Origin: Roseiflexus sp. RS-1
Lineage (GTDB): Bacteria; Chloroflexota; Chloroflexia; Chloroflexales; Roseiflexaceae
NCBI RefSeq assembly: GCF_000016665.1
Contig: NC_009523.1
Location: 4,525,501 to 4,589,500, forward strand
DNA length: 64,000 bases
Direction of reading: 5' to 3'
Shown here: positions 51,392 through 61,790 of the stretch, in pieces
Numbering within the stretch: position 1 is the first letter of the stretch
Layout: each line of letters begins with the position of its first letter
Made by a program: the position numbers and the translations under genes
The notes under the pieces: model-generated
Seen by the model: only the letters and a program-made list of their open reading frames with translations
The model's database searches: none
What the model was told of the DNA's origin: nothing

Positions 51392-53191
51392 ATGACCCGT
51401 CTCATCGGTCAACACCTTGGTCGCTATCTGGTGCAGGAAGAGATCGGGCGCGGCGGCATGGCGCGCGTCTATCGCGCTTTCGACACCTCGCTGAAGCGCA
51501 CCGTTGCGCTCAAGGTCCTGGCGCCGCATCTCGCGCTCGACCCGGAGTTCGAGCGGCGTTTTGAACGCGAAGCGATAACAGTTGCCAACCTCCGCCACCC
51601 CAACATCGTTACCGTGTACGACATCGGTGAAGCGAATGGTTTACGCTACATCGCAATGGAATATGTGCGCGGGCGAACGTTGCACGCGATCATCCGCGAG
51701 CGTGGCGCTCTGGGGCTGGCAATCGCTATCAGCATTATCGCTCCGGTCGCCGATGCGCTCGACCATGCGCATGCCCAGGGAGCGGTGCATCGCGATGTCA
51801 AGCCGCACAACATCCTGATCGATATTGAAGGGCGCGTGCTGCTGACCGACTTCGGCATTGCGCAGGCGCCGGATGGCGAGCGTCTCACGCGCACCGGCAT
51901 TTTTATGGGAACGCCGGAGTATATTTCGCCGGAACAGGCGTCGGCGCAGCGCGTCGATGGACGGAGCGACCTCTATTCGCTGGCAATTGTCACCTATGAG
52001 ATGATCACCGGCGTTGTGCCCTTCTCCGGCGCAACGCCGCAGTTGATCATGGCGCATGTGCAATCGCCGCCGCCGCCCCCCTCGTCGATTGCGCCCCAGG
52101 AGCCGCCGGAACTCGATCTGGTGCTGGCGCGCGCGCTTGCGAAGCGCCCCGAACAGCGTTTTGGCAGTGGCGCGGCGTTTGTCGAAGCATTGCGGATCGT
52201 TGCCCGACGTCATAACGTTGCACCCGCGTTGCAGCAGGAAATCGCCGATCTGGCACTGCCACGCGCTGTTCCGCACCGCGCGGCGCCGTCGTCGGCAACC
52301 ATCAACGGTCCGGCTGTGCGCCCGGTATCCGGCAGGGTGGATCAGGTTGTGTCACTGCGAGGCGATCAGACGCCGATCGGCGCTCCGCCCCAACGTCCGC
52401 CGCTCCGTTTCACCCCGGATCGCGGCGTATCATCAGGGACGTCGTTGCGTCCTCTGCCCGAACAACGTGGCATCCGCTGGTCAATCGTCGCTCCAATGAG
52501 CGCCGGGGTTATCGTTGTGGCGCTGATCGCAGCGCTCTTTGGCGCAGGGGTGTTCGGCGCTTCCGGGCAGGCGCAACCTGCTCCGCCGCCGGTGACGGTC
52601 ATGCTGACCGAAACGCCGCCGCTGCCGCCAACCTGGACGCCAGCGCCCTCGCCCACCTTTACGCCAACACCGGCGCCAACCGATACCCCCACGCCGGAAC
52701 CGCCAACTCCTGTACCGCCAACCCAGGCGCCGGTGTTCGTGCCTCCGCCGCCACCCCCGCCCCCGCCCCCGCCTCCGCCGACGGCAACCCCCGAACCGCC
52801 GACGGAGACGCCAACGGAGACGCCGACGGATACTCCTGAACCACCAACGGCGACACCGACACAGGCGACACCATCGGCAACCGGTACGCCCGAAGCGACG
52901 TCGACGGTCACTGCCACAGCGGGCACTGCCACGCCAACGGCGACGCCTGGCGCTACCGCAACTCCGACTCCCGGCGCAACGACAACGCCGGGTTCAGATC
53001 TCACGCCGACCGTCACGGTTACGCCAACATCCGGTGTCACGCCGACCGTCACGACTGGTTCGGCGACTACCGGGACGCCGCCAGCGGACGTCACTGCTTC
53101 GCCAACACCTTCGTCCACGCCGGAAGCATCGCCGACCGTTCCTTCGCCTTCGCCGGAAGCATCGCCAACCGCTTCACCGCCACCCGGTTGA
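51392..53191 (+). CDS. Transmembrane Ser/Thr protein kinase with Pro/Thr-rich extracellular tail
   Basis: The 599-residue Hanks-type kinase has IGRGGMARVYRAF, Lys41, HRDVKPHN at 133-140 and DFG at 153-155, with the usual 18 residues between the catalytic Asp residues. The kinase domain ends near residue 275. A basic juxtamembrane linker, a membrane helix (about 370-395), then 200 extracellular residues that are nearly all Pro, Thr, Ala and Glu repeats follow, including a run of about 13 Pro at 52740-52780. No sensor domain folds beyond the helix. GGAG precedes the start. It diverges from the FHA regulator, which may be its substrate or reader. Confidence 0.9.
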   Translation: MTRLIGQHLGRYLVQEEIGRGGMARVYRAFDTSLKRTVALKVLAPHLALDPEFERRFEREAITVANLRHPNIVTVYDIGEANGLRYIAMEYVRGRTLHAIIRERGALGLAIAISIIAPVADALDHAHAQGAVHRDVKPHNILIDIEGRVLLTDFGIAQAPDGERLTRTGIFMGTPEYISPEQASAQRVDGRSDLYSLAIVTYEMITGVVPFSGATPQLIMAHVQSPPPPPSSIAPQEPPELDLVLARALAKRPEQRFGSGAAFVEALRIVARRHNVAPALQQEIADLALPRAVPHRAAPSSATINGPAVRPVSGRVDQVVSLRGDQTPIGAPPQRPPLRFTPDRGVSSGTSLRPLPEQRGIRWSIVAPMSAGVIVVALIAALFGAGVFGASGQAQPAPPPVTVMLTETPPLPPTWTPAPSPTFTPTPAPTDTPTPEPPTPVPPTQAPVFVPPPPPPPPPPPPPTATPEPPTETPTETPTDTPEPPTATPTQATPSATGTPEATSTVTATAGTATPTATPGATATPTPGATTTPGSDLTPTVTVTPTSGVTPTVTTGSATTGTPPADVTASPTPSSTPEASPTVPSPSPEASPTASPPPG

Positions 53192-53221
53192 TGATCGGCG
53201 TCTGCTTTGCGAGGCGAACGT

Positions 53222-56200
53222 TCAACGTTCAACCCCCTGACCTTCAACCGTCTTCCCTTCCCCCAATACCGCCAGCACATCACACATAACCTCGATCCAC
53301 GCCGGATCGCCGCCTGCGTTATGCACACGCCGGTCAAGACGCACAAACTGCGGTCCGATACGTATGCCTCTGGCGCGGGCGAAGCGCCGCTCCAGTCTTG
53401 ATCGCGCCTGATCGTTCCCTTCCGGCAGGCGAATGATAAACTCGGCATCGGTGGTGACGACCGATGTCACACCGGCAGCCAGCGCCAGCGCCTTGATGCG
53501 CAACCAGATCAGCAGTTGATCTGCTGGCTCTGGCAGTTCTCCGAACCGGTCACGCAGTTCCTGGCGCAGGTCGCGCACTGCTTCTGGCGTTTGCGCTTCC
53601 GCCATACGCTGGTACACCGCCAGCCGCACCCGATCATCAGGAATGTAATCGACCGGCAGGTAAGCGTCGAGCGGGAGATCGAGCGTGACCAGCGGCGAGA
53701 TCAGCACCTTTTCATCCACCCGTACCGCCGGTCGTCTGGAGGGAACGGACGAACGTGCAGGCGGCGGCGTCTGCCCGTCGGAAGGTTGCGCTGGCGCGCC
53801 TGGGGATGTGCGCATTGCGTCTGTGCCGGTGATAAAGTTCGTTGCGATCAACCGCTGTTTCAGCGTGCGCACCGCCTGCTCAAGCAGACGCGAGTAGAGA
53901 TCAAAGCCAACTGCGGCGATATGTCCGCTCTGCTCAGCACCCAGCAGGTTTCCTGCGCCGCGAATCTCAAGATCGCGCATGGCGATACGGAACCCTGCGC
54001 CGAGTTCGGTCGCTTCCTGAATTGCCCGTAATCGCTCCTGCGCCTCCGGCGTCGAAGGACGTTCCGACTTGTAGAATAGATATGCATAGGCGCGCTGGGT
54101 GCTCCGCCCGACCCGACCGCGCAACTGGTACAACTGCGCCAGACCAAAATTGGTGGCGTCGTCGATGATAATCGTGTTGGCGTTGGGCACGTCCAATCCG
54201 CTCTCGATGATCGTCGTGCAGACCAGCACATCATCTCTGCCGGTGAAAAAGTCGAGCATCACCCGTTCCAGTTGATGTTCCTCAAGTTGCCCGTGCCCGA
54301 CGGCAATCCGGGCTTCCGGCACTAACCGGCGCAGCCGGTCGGCAACATAGTAGATGCTCTGCACCCGATTGTGCACGAAGTAGACCTGTCCGCCGCGGTC
54401 GAGTTCACGCAGAATGGCTTCACGGATCAGGCGTTCGTCGTAGGGCAACACGTAGGTTTTGATCGGAATACGGTCCTCCGGCGGCGTATCGATGATGCTG
54501 AGATCGCGGATGCCTGCCAGCGCCATGTGGAGCGTGCGCGGGATCGGCGTTGCCGTCAGGGTCAGAACATCCACATTGGTGCGCAACTGTTTGATACGCT
54601 CTTTGTGGCGCACGCCGAAGCGCTGCTCCTCGTCGATCACCAGCAGTCCCAGGTCTTTGAAGACCACATCTTTCGAGAGCAGACGGTGGGTGCCGATAAT
54701 GATGTCGATTTCGCCGCGCGCCAGGCGCTGGACAATCTCGCTCTGCTCCTTTGCCGAACGAAAGCGGGAAATCATATCGATCCTGACCGGGAATGCCGCC
54801 ATGCGCCGGCTGAAGGTGTCGTAGTGCTGCTGCACCAGCACGGTGGTTGGCGCCAGCACTGCCACCTGTTTACCGTCCTGCACCGCTTTGAACGCCGCCC
54901 GCAGCGCCACTTCCGTCTTACCAAACCCGACATCGCCGCAGACCAGACGATCCATCGGTTGCGGCTGCTCCATATCGCGTTTGACATCGATGATCGCTTT
55001 GAGCTGGTCGGGCGTTTCGACATAGGGGAAACTGGCTTCGAGTTCGCGTTGCCATTCGGTATCCGGGCTGAAGGCGTGCCCCTCCGCCAGTTGACGTTGC
55101 GCATAGAGGGTGATCAACTCTTCCGCCAGATCCTGCACAGCCGCGCGCGCCTTGCGCTTGGCGCGTTCCCAGTCCTGCGTGCCCAGGCGGGTGAGTTGCG
55201 GTTCGACATCGCCCGCGCCAATGTAGCGCGACACGCGATCGATCTGATCGACCGGCACGTAGAGCCGGTCGCCTTCGGCATACCGCAGATTCAGGTAGTC
55301 GCGCTCGATGCCGCCGACGCTTCGTCGTATCAATCCTTCATAGACGGCAATGCCATGCTCGATATGCACCACATAATCGCCCGGTTTCAATCCGCGCAGA
55401 AAGGCGGCGCGGTCTTCTGCGCGGCGATCATGGCGACGGCGACGATCGGCAATGATGCGTCGCTGCCGCCAACCGAAAATCTCGGTGTCGCTGTAGAGGG
55501 TCAGGTTGAGCGCTGGCATACGGAAGCCTTCGTCAAGCGTACCGTGGAGAACAGTCAACCCGGATACAACGTTCTCCACACCATCCGATGCATCGCGCTG
55601 CAACGCTTCTGTGACGAGTTCCTGCAACCGCGCCGCCTGAGGCGTGATGAGAACCACCCGCTCACCGGCGCGCAGTCGCTCGACGACATCGTCAACCAAT
55701 CGCCGGATCTGTCCGCCGAACAGTTCGGCAGGCGCAAACAGGCGTTCTGGCAGGAGATGAACCCGGAAGCGGTCTTCGGAGGGGTGTACGTTGCGGGTGT
55801 CGGTCAATGGCGCAGGATTGCCGTTCTGTTCCCCGAATGAAAAGGATGGTGGAAGCGGTGCAGGATCGGACAGCAGTACATCCCAGAACGGATGTTCGTT
55901 GTTGCTGAGATTCACCAGCGTGTGCGCTTCCGCCAGAGCCATCAGTTCGTGCCAGCGGAGATAGGGGCGCGGGAAGGCTGCTGGCAATTCGCCAGCATCG
56001 ATCTGCTGACGGCGGCGCGTTTCCGCCTGCTGATCAAGTTCGGTTGCGTGCTGCGCCAGCAGCAGCGCCTCGCTGAGAACCACCGGCGCCCCTGGCGGCA
56101 GATGGTGCAGCAGTGTACCCGGCGCCTGCGGGTTATCGCGGAAGAATGGTGCAAACAGCGCGCGCCCCTCGAAGCGCTCCCCATTCCTGATGTGATCGAA

Positions 56201-57019
56201 CGCCTGCAACCACTCATCGAGCGCTTCGTGCCGCAGCATCGACGTATCGATAGCGCGCATTCGTTCCAGCGCAACATCGCGTCGCCACAGCGGGAACTCG
56301 TGCGGCGGACCGATGATCGCAGCGCGGATCTGCGCCTCGCTGCGCTGCGTCAGCGGATCGAACCGCCGCAGACTATCGATCTCATCGCCAAAGAACTCAA
56401 TCCGCAGCGGAAGATCATCCCCCGGCGAAAACACATCGATGATGCCGCCGCGCCGGTTGACTTCGCCCGGCTCCTCGACCGTCGGCGCGTACCGATACCC
56501 CATAGCGATCAACCGTTCGATCAGATCATCGAGCGCATACGCCATGCCCCGCTCCAGGCGCACACTGGCATCGCGCAGTTCATCGGGCGTCAGCGATGGC
56601 TGCATCAACGCTTTGACCGGAGCGACGATCACGAACGGCGCCACATCCACATCGCCGGCGTTGAACGCCGCCAGGCGATGCAGCACACGCAACCGCGCCG
56701 TCAGAATGTCGGCGCCGGTTGACATATGCTCATACGGAAGCGCATCGCTCGCCGGAAACAGGAATACCCGATCTGTGCCGATCCACTGCCGCAGATCTTC
56801 ATGCGCGCGCAGCGCCGCATCGGTTGTGCCCACAAGGTACAGCAGCGGCGCAACGCCCTGGAGGGTAAAGGCGGCAACCAGCGGCGTCCGCGCTGCGCCT
56901 GGCGTCGGCGCGATATGCAGGCGCGCCCCCCGATGAGCGTGCAGCGTTGCAATCAGGTCCTGCACTGGCGCAATGGCGGTGATTTCTGCAAGCACAGTAG
57001 CACAGGTGGTCACTGACAT
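53222..57019 (-). CDS. mfd: Transcription-repair coupling factor
   Basis: The 1265-residue protein contains the UvrB-like N-terminal half, a CarD-type RNA-polymerase-interacting domain (LKPGDYVVHIEHGIAVYEGLIRR), the helicase motifs with P-loop CGDVGFGKTEVALRA and Walker B DEEQRFGV, and the translocation and C-terminal D7-like domain. It removes stalled RNA polymerase and recruits UvrA. ATG 57019 is preferred over the TTG at 57034; no strong ribosome-binding site is seen. It diverges from tig. The ATL protein near the other end of the window also feeds lesions to excision repair. Confidence 0.96.
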   Translation of the reverse strand: MSVTTCATVLAEITAIAPVQDLIATLHAHRGARLHIAPTPGAARTPLVAAFTLQGVAPLLYLVGTTDAALRAHEDLRQWIGTDRVFLFPASDALPYEHMSTGADILTARLRVLHRLAAFNAGDVDVAPFVIVAPVKALMQPSLTPDELRDASVRLERGMAYALDDLIERLIAMGYRYAPTVEEPGEVNRRGGIIDVFSPGDDLPLRIEFFGDEIDSLRRFDPLTQRSEAQIRAAIIGPPHEFPLWRRDVALERMRAIDTSMLRHEALDEWLQAFDHIRNGERFEGRALFAPFFRDNPQAPGTLLHHLPPGAPVVLSEALLLAQHATELDQQAETRRRQQIDAGELPAAFPRPYLRWHELMALAEAHTLVNLSNNEHPFWDVLLSDPAPLPPSFSFGEQNGNPAPLTDTRNVHPSEDRFRVHLLPERLFAPAELFGGQIRRLVDDVVERLRAGERVVLITPQAARLQELVTEALQRDASDGVENVVSGLTVLHGTLDEGFRMPALNLTLYSDTEIFGWRQRRIIADRRRRHDRRAEDRAAFLRGLKPGDYVVHIEHGIAVYEGLIRRSVGGIERDYLNLRYAEGDRLYVPVDQIDRVSRYIGAGDVEPQLTRLGTQDWERAKRKARAAVQDLAEELITLYAQRQLAEGHAFSPDTEWQRELEASFPYVETPDQLKAIIDVKRDMEQPQPMDRLVCGDVGFGKTEVALRAAFKAVQDGKQVAVLAPTTVLVQQHYDTFSRRMAAFPVRIDMISRFRSAKEQSEIVQRLARGEIDIIIGTHRLLSKDVVFKDLGLLVIDEEQRFGVRHKERIKQLRTNVDVLTLTATPIPRTLHMALAGIRDLSIIDTPPEDRIPIKTYVLPYDERLIREAILRELDRGGQVYFVHNRVQSIYYVADRLRRLVPEARIAVGHGQLEEHQLERVMLDFFTGRDDVLVCTTIIESGLDVPNANTIIIDDATNFGLAQLYQLRGRVGRSTQRAYAYLFYKSERPSTPEAQERLRAIQEATELGAGFRIAMRDLEIRGAGNLLGAEQSGHIAAVGFDLYSRLLEQAVRTLKQRLIATNFITGTDAMRTSPGAPAQPSDGQTPPPARSSVPSRRPAVRVDEKVLISPLVTLDLPLDAYLPVDYIPDDRVRLAVYQRMAEAQTPEAVRDLRQELRDRFGELPEPADQLLIWLRIKALALAAGVTSVVTTDAEFIIRLPEGNDQARSRLERRFARARGIRIGPQFVRLDRRVHNAGGDPAWIEVMCDVLAVLGEGKTVEGQGVER

Positions 57020-57192
57020 CACGGACACCAACACAGAAACGGAGCGCAGTCGCGTGACCGGCTCCCTACGGAAAATGTCACATCCGTTCGCAGGCTGGGG
57101 GGCGTAGAAACCTGGAAAGAACCGCTTCAGCCCTGCGCAGCGATGCTGAAGGTGTTATACCATGAAGCGCGCCGCAGCGCAAAGCCGCAACG

Positions 57193-57220
57193 TTGCGCGC
57201 ACGCTCCTTCGTGCTATAAT
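57193..57220 (+). promoter_or_regulatory. Promoter of the tig-clpP-clpX operon
   Basis: TTGCGC (57193-57198) and a consensus TATAAT (57215-57220) are 16 bp apart, leaving a short leader to GTG 57264. It lies in the 244-bp region between the divergent mfd and tig genes. Confidence 0.65.
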
Positions 57221-57263
57221 ACACAAGAATTGCTTTACTTTTCTAGCCCCTGGAGTACTATCG

Positions 57264-58883
57264 GTGAAGGTCACAACCGAAAAGAAACCGCGCAGCATTC
57301 TCGAACTCACCGTTGAACTGGACAAACAACAGATCGAGAAGGCGCTGGATCGCGCGGCACGGCGCATGTCGCAAAAATACAACATCCCTGGCTTTCGTAA
57401 AGGCAAAGCGCCTCGTTTCATCGTTGAAAACTACTTCGGTCGAGAAGCGCTGCTCGAAGAGGCGTCCGACGACCTGATCCAGAAGGCGTTCCAGGATGCG
57501 CTCAAGCAGGAAGGGATCGAGCCGTATGCCCAGGCGCACCTGACCGATGTCAACCTGACCGAAGCGCCGTACCGTTTTACCGTTGAAGTACCGGTCGCGC
57601 CAACCGTTGTTTTGCCCGATTATCGCGCCATCCACGTGCCGCTCGAAATCGAAGAGGTGACCGACGAAACGGTTAATCACGCGATGGAGATCCGCCGTGA
57701 CCGGCATGTCGTGTTGCGGGCGCTCGATGAACCTCGCCCGGCGCAGCCCGGCGATCAGTTGACCGTTCAGATTGAAACATTTGTGGACGGTGAGCCGCTC
57801 AATCCACGCGCCGAGGGCGAGGATATACCACAGTCCACCCTGGTGCTCGATCCTGAGCGCATCGTGCCCGGCCTGTACGAAGCGTTGGTTGGCGTATCGC
57901 CCAACACTATGGTGGATGTGACCGTCCGCATGTCGGATGACCACGAAAACGAACGGGTTCGCGGCAGGGACGTGCGCTTCGTTGTCAACGTACTGGATGT
58001 TCAGGAGCGACTTCTGCCGGAATGGGATGAACTGCCTGCGCTGGAAAACTTTGAGGGCACGCTTGACGAACTGCGCGAAAAAACCCGCAATGAACTGATC
58101 GAGGCGGCGCGCAAGAATGCCGAGGATGATGTGTTTGTCGAGTATGTGCGTCAGGTAATCGCCGCAACCACCTTCGATCTGCCCGATGCCCTGATTGTTC
58201 GGGAGGCGGACAGCATCCTGCGCGAGCGCGAGGCAGAGTTCGAGCGATACGGCATCAGTGCCGAGCAGATCTACGCAGCGCAGGGGAAGAAGCGCGACGA
58301 CCTGATCGAGGAGTTGAAACCGGTTGCTGAAGAACGCGCCAAACGCGGCCTGGTATTGCGCGAGATCGCAAAAGCCGAAGGTCTTGCGCCGGACGAATCA
58401 GAGATTGCGCGCGAGGTTGAAGACATTGTCGCAAGTATGGAGGAGGAGCGGCGTGACAGTGCGCGCACCCTGCTGGAAACAGAGTTGCGTCCCTTCGTCG
58501 TAGCCGGGATTGTTGATCGCAAACTGCGGCGTCGCATTCTTGCCATTGCAACCGGCGATCCGTCGTTTGAGCAGGCAGCGTCCCCCGAAGCCGCCAGCGA
58601 GCCGGAGAGCGCTGACGGTGGTGAGGCGCAAACGGTTGATACGCATATCGATAGCGCGCCTGTCGATGACGTTTCCACTAAGCAGGCAGCGTCCCCCGAA
58701 GCCGCCAGCGAGCCAGAGAGCGCTGACGGTGGTGAGGCGCAAACGGTTGATACGCATATCAATAGCGCACCTGTCGATGACGTTTCCACTGAGACGCCCA
58801 TCGTGTCGCAGGAAGAGAACGGAGAGTCGGTCGAGAACCAGAGCGTCGTCGATGTGGCGACGCCCGAAGCAAGAACGGAGTAA
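57264..58883 (+). CDS. tig: Trigger factor with a duplicated acidic C-terminal extension
   Basis: The 539-residue ribosome-associated chaperone and prolyl isomerase has the ribosome-docking motif GFRKGKAP at 43-50, an FKBP-like domain near residues 165-245 (PAQPGDQLTVQIETFVDG), and the helical C-terminal arms up to about residue 430. After that comes an acidic tail unusual for the family: two 37-residue units beginning QAASPEAASEPESADGG at 437 and 474, differing by very few residues, then a short end. The GTG at 57264 has GGAG upstream. It is followed by clpP 3 bp later, the usual order in many bacteria. Confidence 0.95.
   Translation: MKVTTEKKPRSILELTVELDKQQIEKALDRAARRMSQKYNIPGFRKGKAPRFIVENYFGREALLEEASDDLIQKAFQDALKQEGIEPYAQAHLTDVNLTEAPYRFTVEVPVAPTVVLPDYRAIHVPLEIEEVTDETVNHAMEIRRDRHVVLRALDEPRPAQPGDQLTVQIETFVDGEPLNPRAEGEDIPQSTLVLDPERIVPGLYEALVGVSPNTMVDVTVRMSDDHENERVRGRDVRFVVNVLDVQERLLPEWDELPALENFEGTLDELREKTRNELIEAARKNAEDDVFVEYVRQVIAATTFDLPDALIVREADSILREREAEFERYGISAEQIYAAQGKKRDDLIEELKPVAEERAKRGLVLREIAKAEGLAPDESEIAREVEDIVASMEEERRDSARTLLETELRPFVVAGIVDRKLRRRILAIATGDPSFEQAASPEAASEPESADGGEAQTVDTHIDSAPVDDVSTKQAASPEAASEPESADGGEAQTVDTHINSAPVDDVSTETPIVSQEENGESVENQSVVDVATPEARTE
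58572..58793 (+). repeat. 111-bp in-frame tandem duplication inside tig
   Basis: Two copies of 111 bp, starting at 58572 and 58683, are nearly identical and encode the 37-residue units at the C-terminus of trigger factor. The few differences and the retained reading frame suggest a recent duplication tolerated by the protein. Confidence 0.85.
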
Positions 58884-58886
58884 CCT

Positions 58887-59546
58887 ATGGGCATCTGGCA
58901 AACGAATCATCGGATTGACTGGACGTCGCCGCGCGTGGATGCACTCATCCCGATGGTGGTCGAGAGCACCAATCGCGGCGAGCGCGCATACGATATCTAC
59001 TCACGGTTGCTGAAAGAGCGCGTGATTCTGCTTGGTACGCCGATCGATGATCAGATCGCCAACCTGATCGTCGCGCAGTTGCTGTTCCTCGAACACGAAG
59101 ACCCGGATCGCGATATCTGGCTCTACATCAACAGCCCCGGCGGTTCGATCACGGCCGGTCTGGCGATCTACGACACCATGCAGGTCATTCGCCCCGATGT
59201 GGCGACGGTTTGCGTCGGCATGGCGGGCAGCATGGCGACGCCGATCCTGGCTGGCGGCGCGAAAGGCAAGCGCTACAGCCTGCCGCATTCGACGATCCAT
59301 ATGCATCCGGCGGGTGGCGGTGCGCGCGGTTACGCGCCCGACGTCGAGATTATGGCGCGCGAGTTGCTGCGCGAGCAACAGTTGATCCGCGAACTGCTGG
59401 CGAAGGATACCGGTCAGCCGCTCGAACGCATCGCGCGCGACTTCGACCGCGACCTGTTCATGGATCCGCAACAGGCAAAAGAGTATGGTATCATCGACGA
59501 GATTTTGACCCGTGAAGATCTGCCGGCTGCCGGCGAGCGCCGCTGA
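58887..59546 (+). CDS. clpP: ATP-dependent Clp protease proteolytic subunit
   Basis: The 219-residue serine protease has Ser115 in [13 protein letters not shown], the catalytic His in the [11 protein letters not shown] segment, and the Asp in the later [10 protein letters not shown] segment. It also has [18 protein letters not shown] and ends with [10 protein letters not shown]. The subunits form a tetradecamer that degrades proteins unfolded by ClpX or other Clp ATPases. It begins 3 bp after tig and precedes clpX by 18 bp, forming a normal operon. The IHMHP segment has one residue more than the MIHQP form of E. coli. Confidence 0.95.
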   Translation: MGIWQTNHRIDWTSPRVDALIPMVVESTNRGERAYDIYSRLLKERVILLGTPIDDQIANLIVAQLLFLEHEDPDRDIWLYINSPGGSITAGLAIYDTMQVIRPDVATVCVGMAGSMATPILAGGAKGKRYSLPHSTIHMHPAGGGARGYAPDVEIMARELLREQQLIRELLAKDTGQPLERIARDFDRDLFMDPQQAKEYGIIDEILTREDLPAAGERR

Positions 59547-59564
59547 ACGGCTACAGGAGCGCGT

Positions 59565-60875
59565 ATGTCTCGCACACGCAGCGGTAACGCAAATTCGTCG
59601 AATAATCGCGGTGCATACCTCTGTTCGTTCTGTGGACGGGGACAGGAAGAGGTGCAGCGCCTGATCGCCGGTCCCGGCAATGTGTTTATCTGCGATGAGT
59701 GCGTCGCGCTGTGCAGCGCGATCATCGCCGAAGAAACCGGGACACGCCCGTCGACCCGACGTTCCTCCGCCAGCCTGCCGGCGCGCCTGCCCACGCCGCG
59801 CCGCCTGCGCGAATGGCTCGATCAGTATGTCATCGGGCAGGATCGCGCAAAAGTGGTGCTATCGGTGGCGGTCTATAACCACTACAAGCGCCTCCGCGCC
59901 GGGCAGAATGCTGATGATGTCGAGATCGGCAAGAGCAATATTTTGCTGATCGGTCCGACCGGCAGCGGAAAGACGTTGCTGGCGCAGACGCTGGCGCGAG
60001 TGCTCGATGTTCCCTTCGCTATCGCCGATGCCACCGCGCTGACCGAGGCAGGGTACGTCGGCGAGGATGTCGAAAACATTCTCCTGCGGTTGATCCAGGC
60101 TGCCGAAGGTGATATCGAACGCGCGCAGACCGGGATCATCTACATCGATGAGATCGATAAAATTGCGCGCAAGAGTGATAATCCGTCGATTACGCGCGAT
60201 GTGTCGGGCGAAGGGGTGCAACAGGCGTTGCTGAAGATTCTCGAAGGGTGCGTGGCGCATGTGCCGCCGGTTCCCGGTCGCAAACATCCGCAGCAGGAGT
60301 ATATTTCGTTCGATACGACCCACGTGCTCTTCATCTGCGGCGGCGCCTTCGAGGGTCTCGACAAAATCATCAGCCAGCGCATCGGCGGCAAGCGCAGCAT
60401 CGGCTTCCACGCTGGCGAGTCTTCCGATGCTCCGGCATCGTTGCTGTCGCAGGTCACGCCGGATGACCTGCTGCGCTACGGTTTCATCCCCGAATTCGTC
60501 GGGCGGCTTCCGGTTGTCGCGGCGCTCGATCCGCTCGATAAGCAGGCAATGATCCGCATTCTGACCGAGCCGCGCAATGCGATCATCAAGCAGTACCAGA
60601 AGATGCTCGCCCTCGACCACGTTGAACTCGAGGTCACGCCCGACGCGCTTGAAGCGATTGCGGAGCGGGCGCTCAGATCAAAGACGGGCGCGCGCGCGCT
60701 GCGCACGATCGTTGAGGAGATCCTGCTCGACGTGATGTACGAAGTGCCTTCGCAGGAGCACATCGGGCGTTGCATCATCAACGCCGAAGTGGTCGAAGGG
60801 CGCGGGCACCCGATCCTGGTGCCGCGCTCCGCTGAACGGCAGGAGTACCGCCGACGCATGGACGAGGCTGTGTAA
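59565..60875 (+). CDS. clpX: ATP-dependent Clp protease ATP-binding subunit ClpX
   Basis: The 436-residue AAA+ unfoldase starts with the zinc-binding domain ([11 protein letters not shown] to CDECVALC, four Cys), then the P-loop [10 protein letters not shown], the pore loop GYVGEDV, Walker [14 protein letters not shown], the [12 protein letters not shown] loop and [12 protein letters not shown]. It recognises tagged substrates and feeds them to ClpP. All motifs are intact and the length is standard. The next gene starts 18 bp later, so it may be part of the same transcript. Confidence 0.96.
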   Translation: MSRTRSGNANSSNNRGAYLCSFCGRGQEEVQRLIAGPGNVFICDECVALCSAIIAEETGTRPSTRRSSASLPARLPTPRRLREWLDQYVIGQDRAKVVLSVAVYNHYKRLRAGQNADDVEIGKSNILLIGPTGSGKTLLAQTLARVLDVPFAIADATALTEAGYVGEDVENILLRLIQAAEGDIERAQTGIIYIDEIDKIARKSDNPSITRDVSGEGVQQALLKILEGCVAHVPPVPGRKHPQQEYISFDTTHVLFICGGAFEGLDKIISQRIGGKRSIGFHAGESSDAPASLLSQVTPDDLLRYGFIPEFVGRLPVVAALDPLDKQAMIRILTEPRNAIIKQYQKMLALDHVELEVTPDALEAIAERALRSKTGARALRTIVEEILLDVMYEVPSQEHIGRCIINAEVVEGRGHPILVPRSAERQEYRRRMDEAV

Positions 60876-60893
60876 CGTTCCCTGGAGAAACCT

Positions 60894-61790
60894 ATGACCG
60901 CGCCGCAACCCACGGAACCGCGCGCGACAATCGGCGTCATTGGCGGGAGCGGATTGTACGCCATGGAGGGGCTTGCCGACGTCGAGCGTGTGACGCTGGA
61001 GACCCCGTTTGGCGCGCCGAGCGACGCGTATGTCATTGGAACCATCGCCGGGCGTCGTGTCGCGTTTTTGCCGCGTCACGGCGTCGGTCACCGCTTTTCG
61101 CCGAGCGAAGTTCCGAATCGCGCCAATATCTATGGTTTCCGCATGCTCGGCGTTCGCTACCTGATCGCCGTGAGCGCCGTCGGCAGCCTGCGCGAAGAGT
61201 ATGCCCCCGGGCACATCGTCATCCCTGACCAGTTGTACGACCGCACCAAAGGACATCGCCCCGACACGTTTTTCGGCGGGGGGCTTGTGGTGCATGTGCA
61301 GTTCGACCGCCCGTTCGACGCCGGGCTTTCTGATCGTCTGGAGCAGGCGGCGCGCGCTGCCGGCGCGACGGTGCATCGCGGCGGGACGCTGGTGGTGATG
61401 GAGGGTCCACAGTTCAGCACGCTCGCAGAAAGTGAAGAGAACCGGCGTCGCGGGCATGACCTGATCGGCATGACCGCGCTGCCCGAAGCCAAACTGGCGC
61501 GCGAGGCGGAGATCGCCTATGCGATGCTGGCGATGGTGACCGATTACGACTGCTGGCATCCCGGGCACGATGCCGTGACCGTCGAAATGGTCGTGCAGGT
61601 GCTGCGCGCCAATGCGCGCCTGGCGCAGGACGTGGTGCAGCGCGTGATCCCCCTGATCGGCGATGGCTTCGATAGCCCGGCGCACCGCGCGCTGGCGACC
61701 GCGATCATTACCGACCCCGCCGTTGTGCCGCCCGAAAAACTGGCGCAGGTTGAGCTGCTGGTCGGGCAGTATATGCGCAGGGATGCGTAG
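60894..61790 (+). CDS. mtnP: S-methyl-5'-thioadenosine phosphorylase
   Basis: The 298-residue protein has IGVIGGSGLYAMEGL, PRHGVGHRFSPSEVPNRANIY and VVMEGPQFSTLAESE, all typical of the MTAP branch of purine nucleoside phosphorylases. It splits methylthioadenosine with phosphate to adenine and methylthioribose-1-phosphate in the methionine salvage pathway. Distinguishing it from other PNPs rests on the EGPQFST and PNRANI segments. It lies 18 bp after clpX and is the last intact gene before the decayed region. Confidence 0.9.
   Translation: MTAPQPTEPRATIGVIGGSGLYAMEGLADVERVTLETPFGAPSDAYVIGTIAGRRVAFLPRHGVGHRFSPSEVPNRANIYGFRMLGVRYLIAVSAVGSLREEYAPGHIVIPDQLYDRTKGHRPDTFFGGGLVVHVQFDRPFDAGLSDRLEQAARAAGATVHRGGTLVVMEGPQFSTLAESEENRRRGHDLIGMTALPEAKLAREAEIAYAMLAMVTDYDCWHPGHDAVTVEMVVQVLRANARLAQDVVQRVIPLIGDGFDSPAHRALATAIITDPAVVPPEKLAQVELLVGQYMRRDA

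Noticed and set aside
52300-53448. Gly/Val-rich minus-strand frame opposite the kinase tail
   Set aside because: It is the mirror of the Pro/Thr-rich repeats in the kinase; its composition is explained by that strand.
54371-55840. A 489-codon plus-strand frame opposite mfd
   Set aside because: The opposite strand encodes the complete Mfd motifs. The plus frame has no recognisable domain and an unlikely composition.
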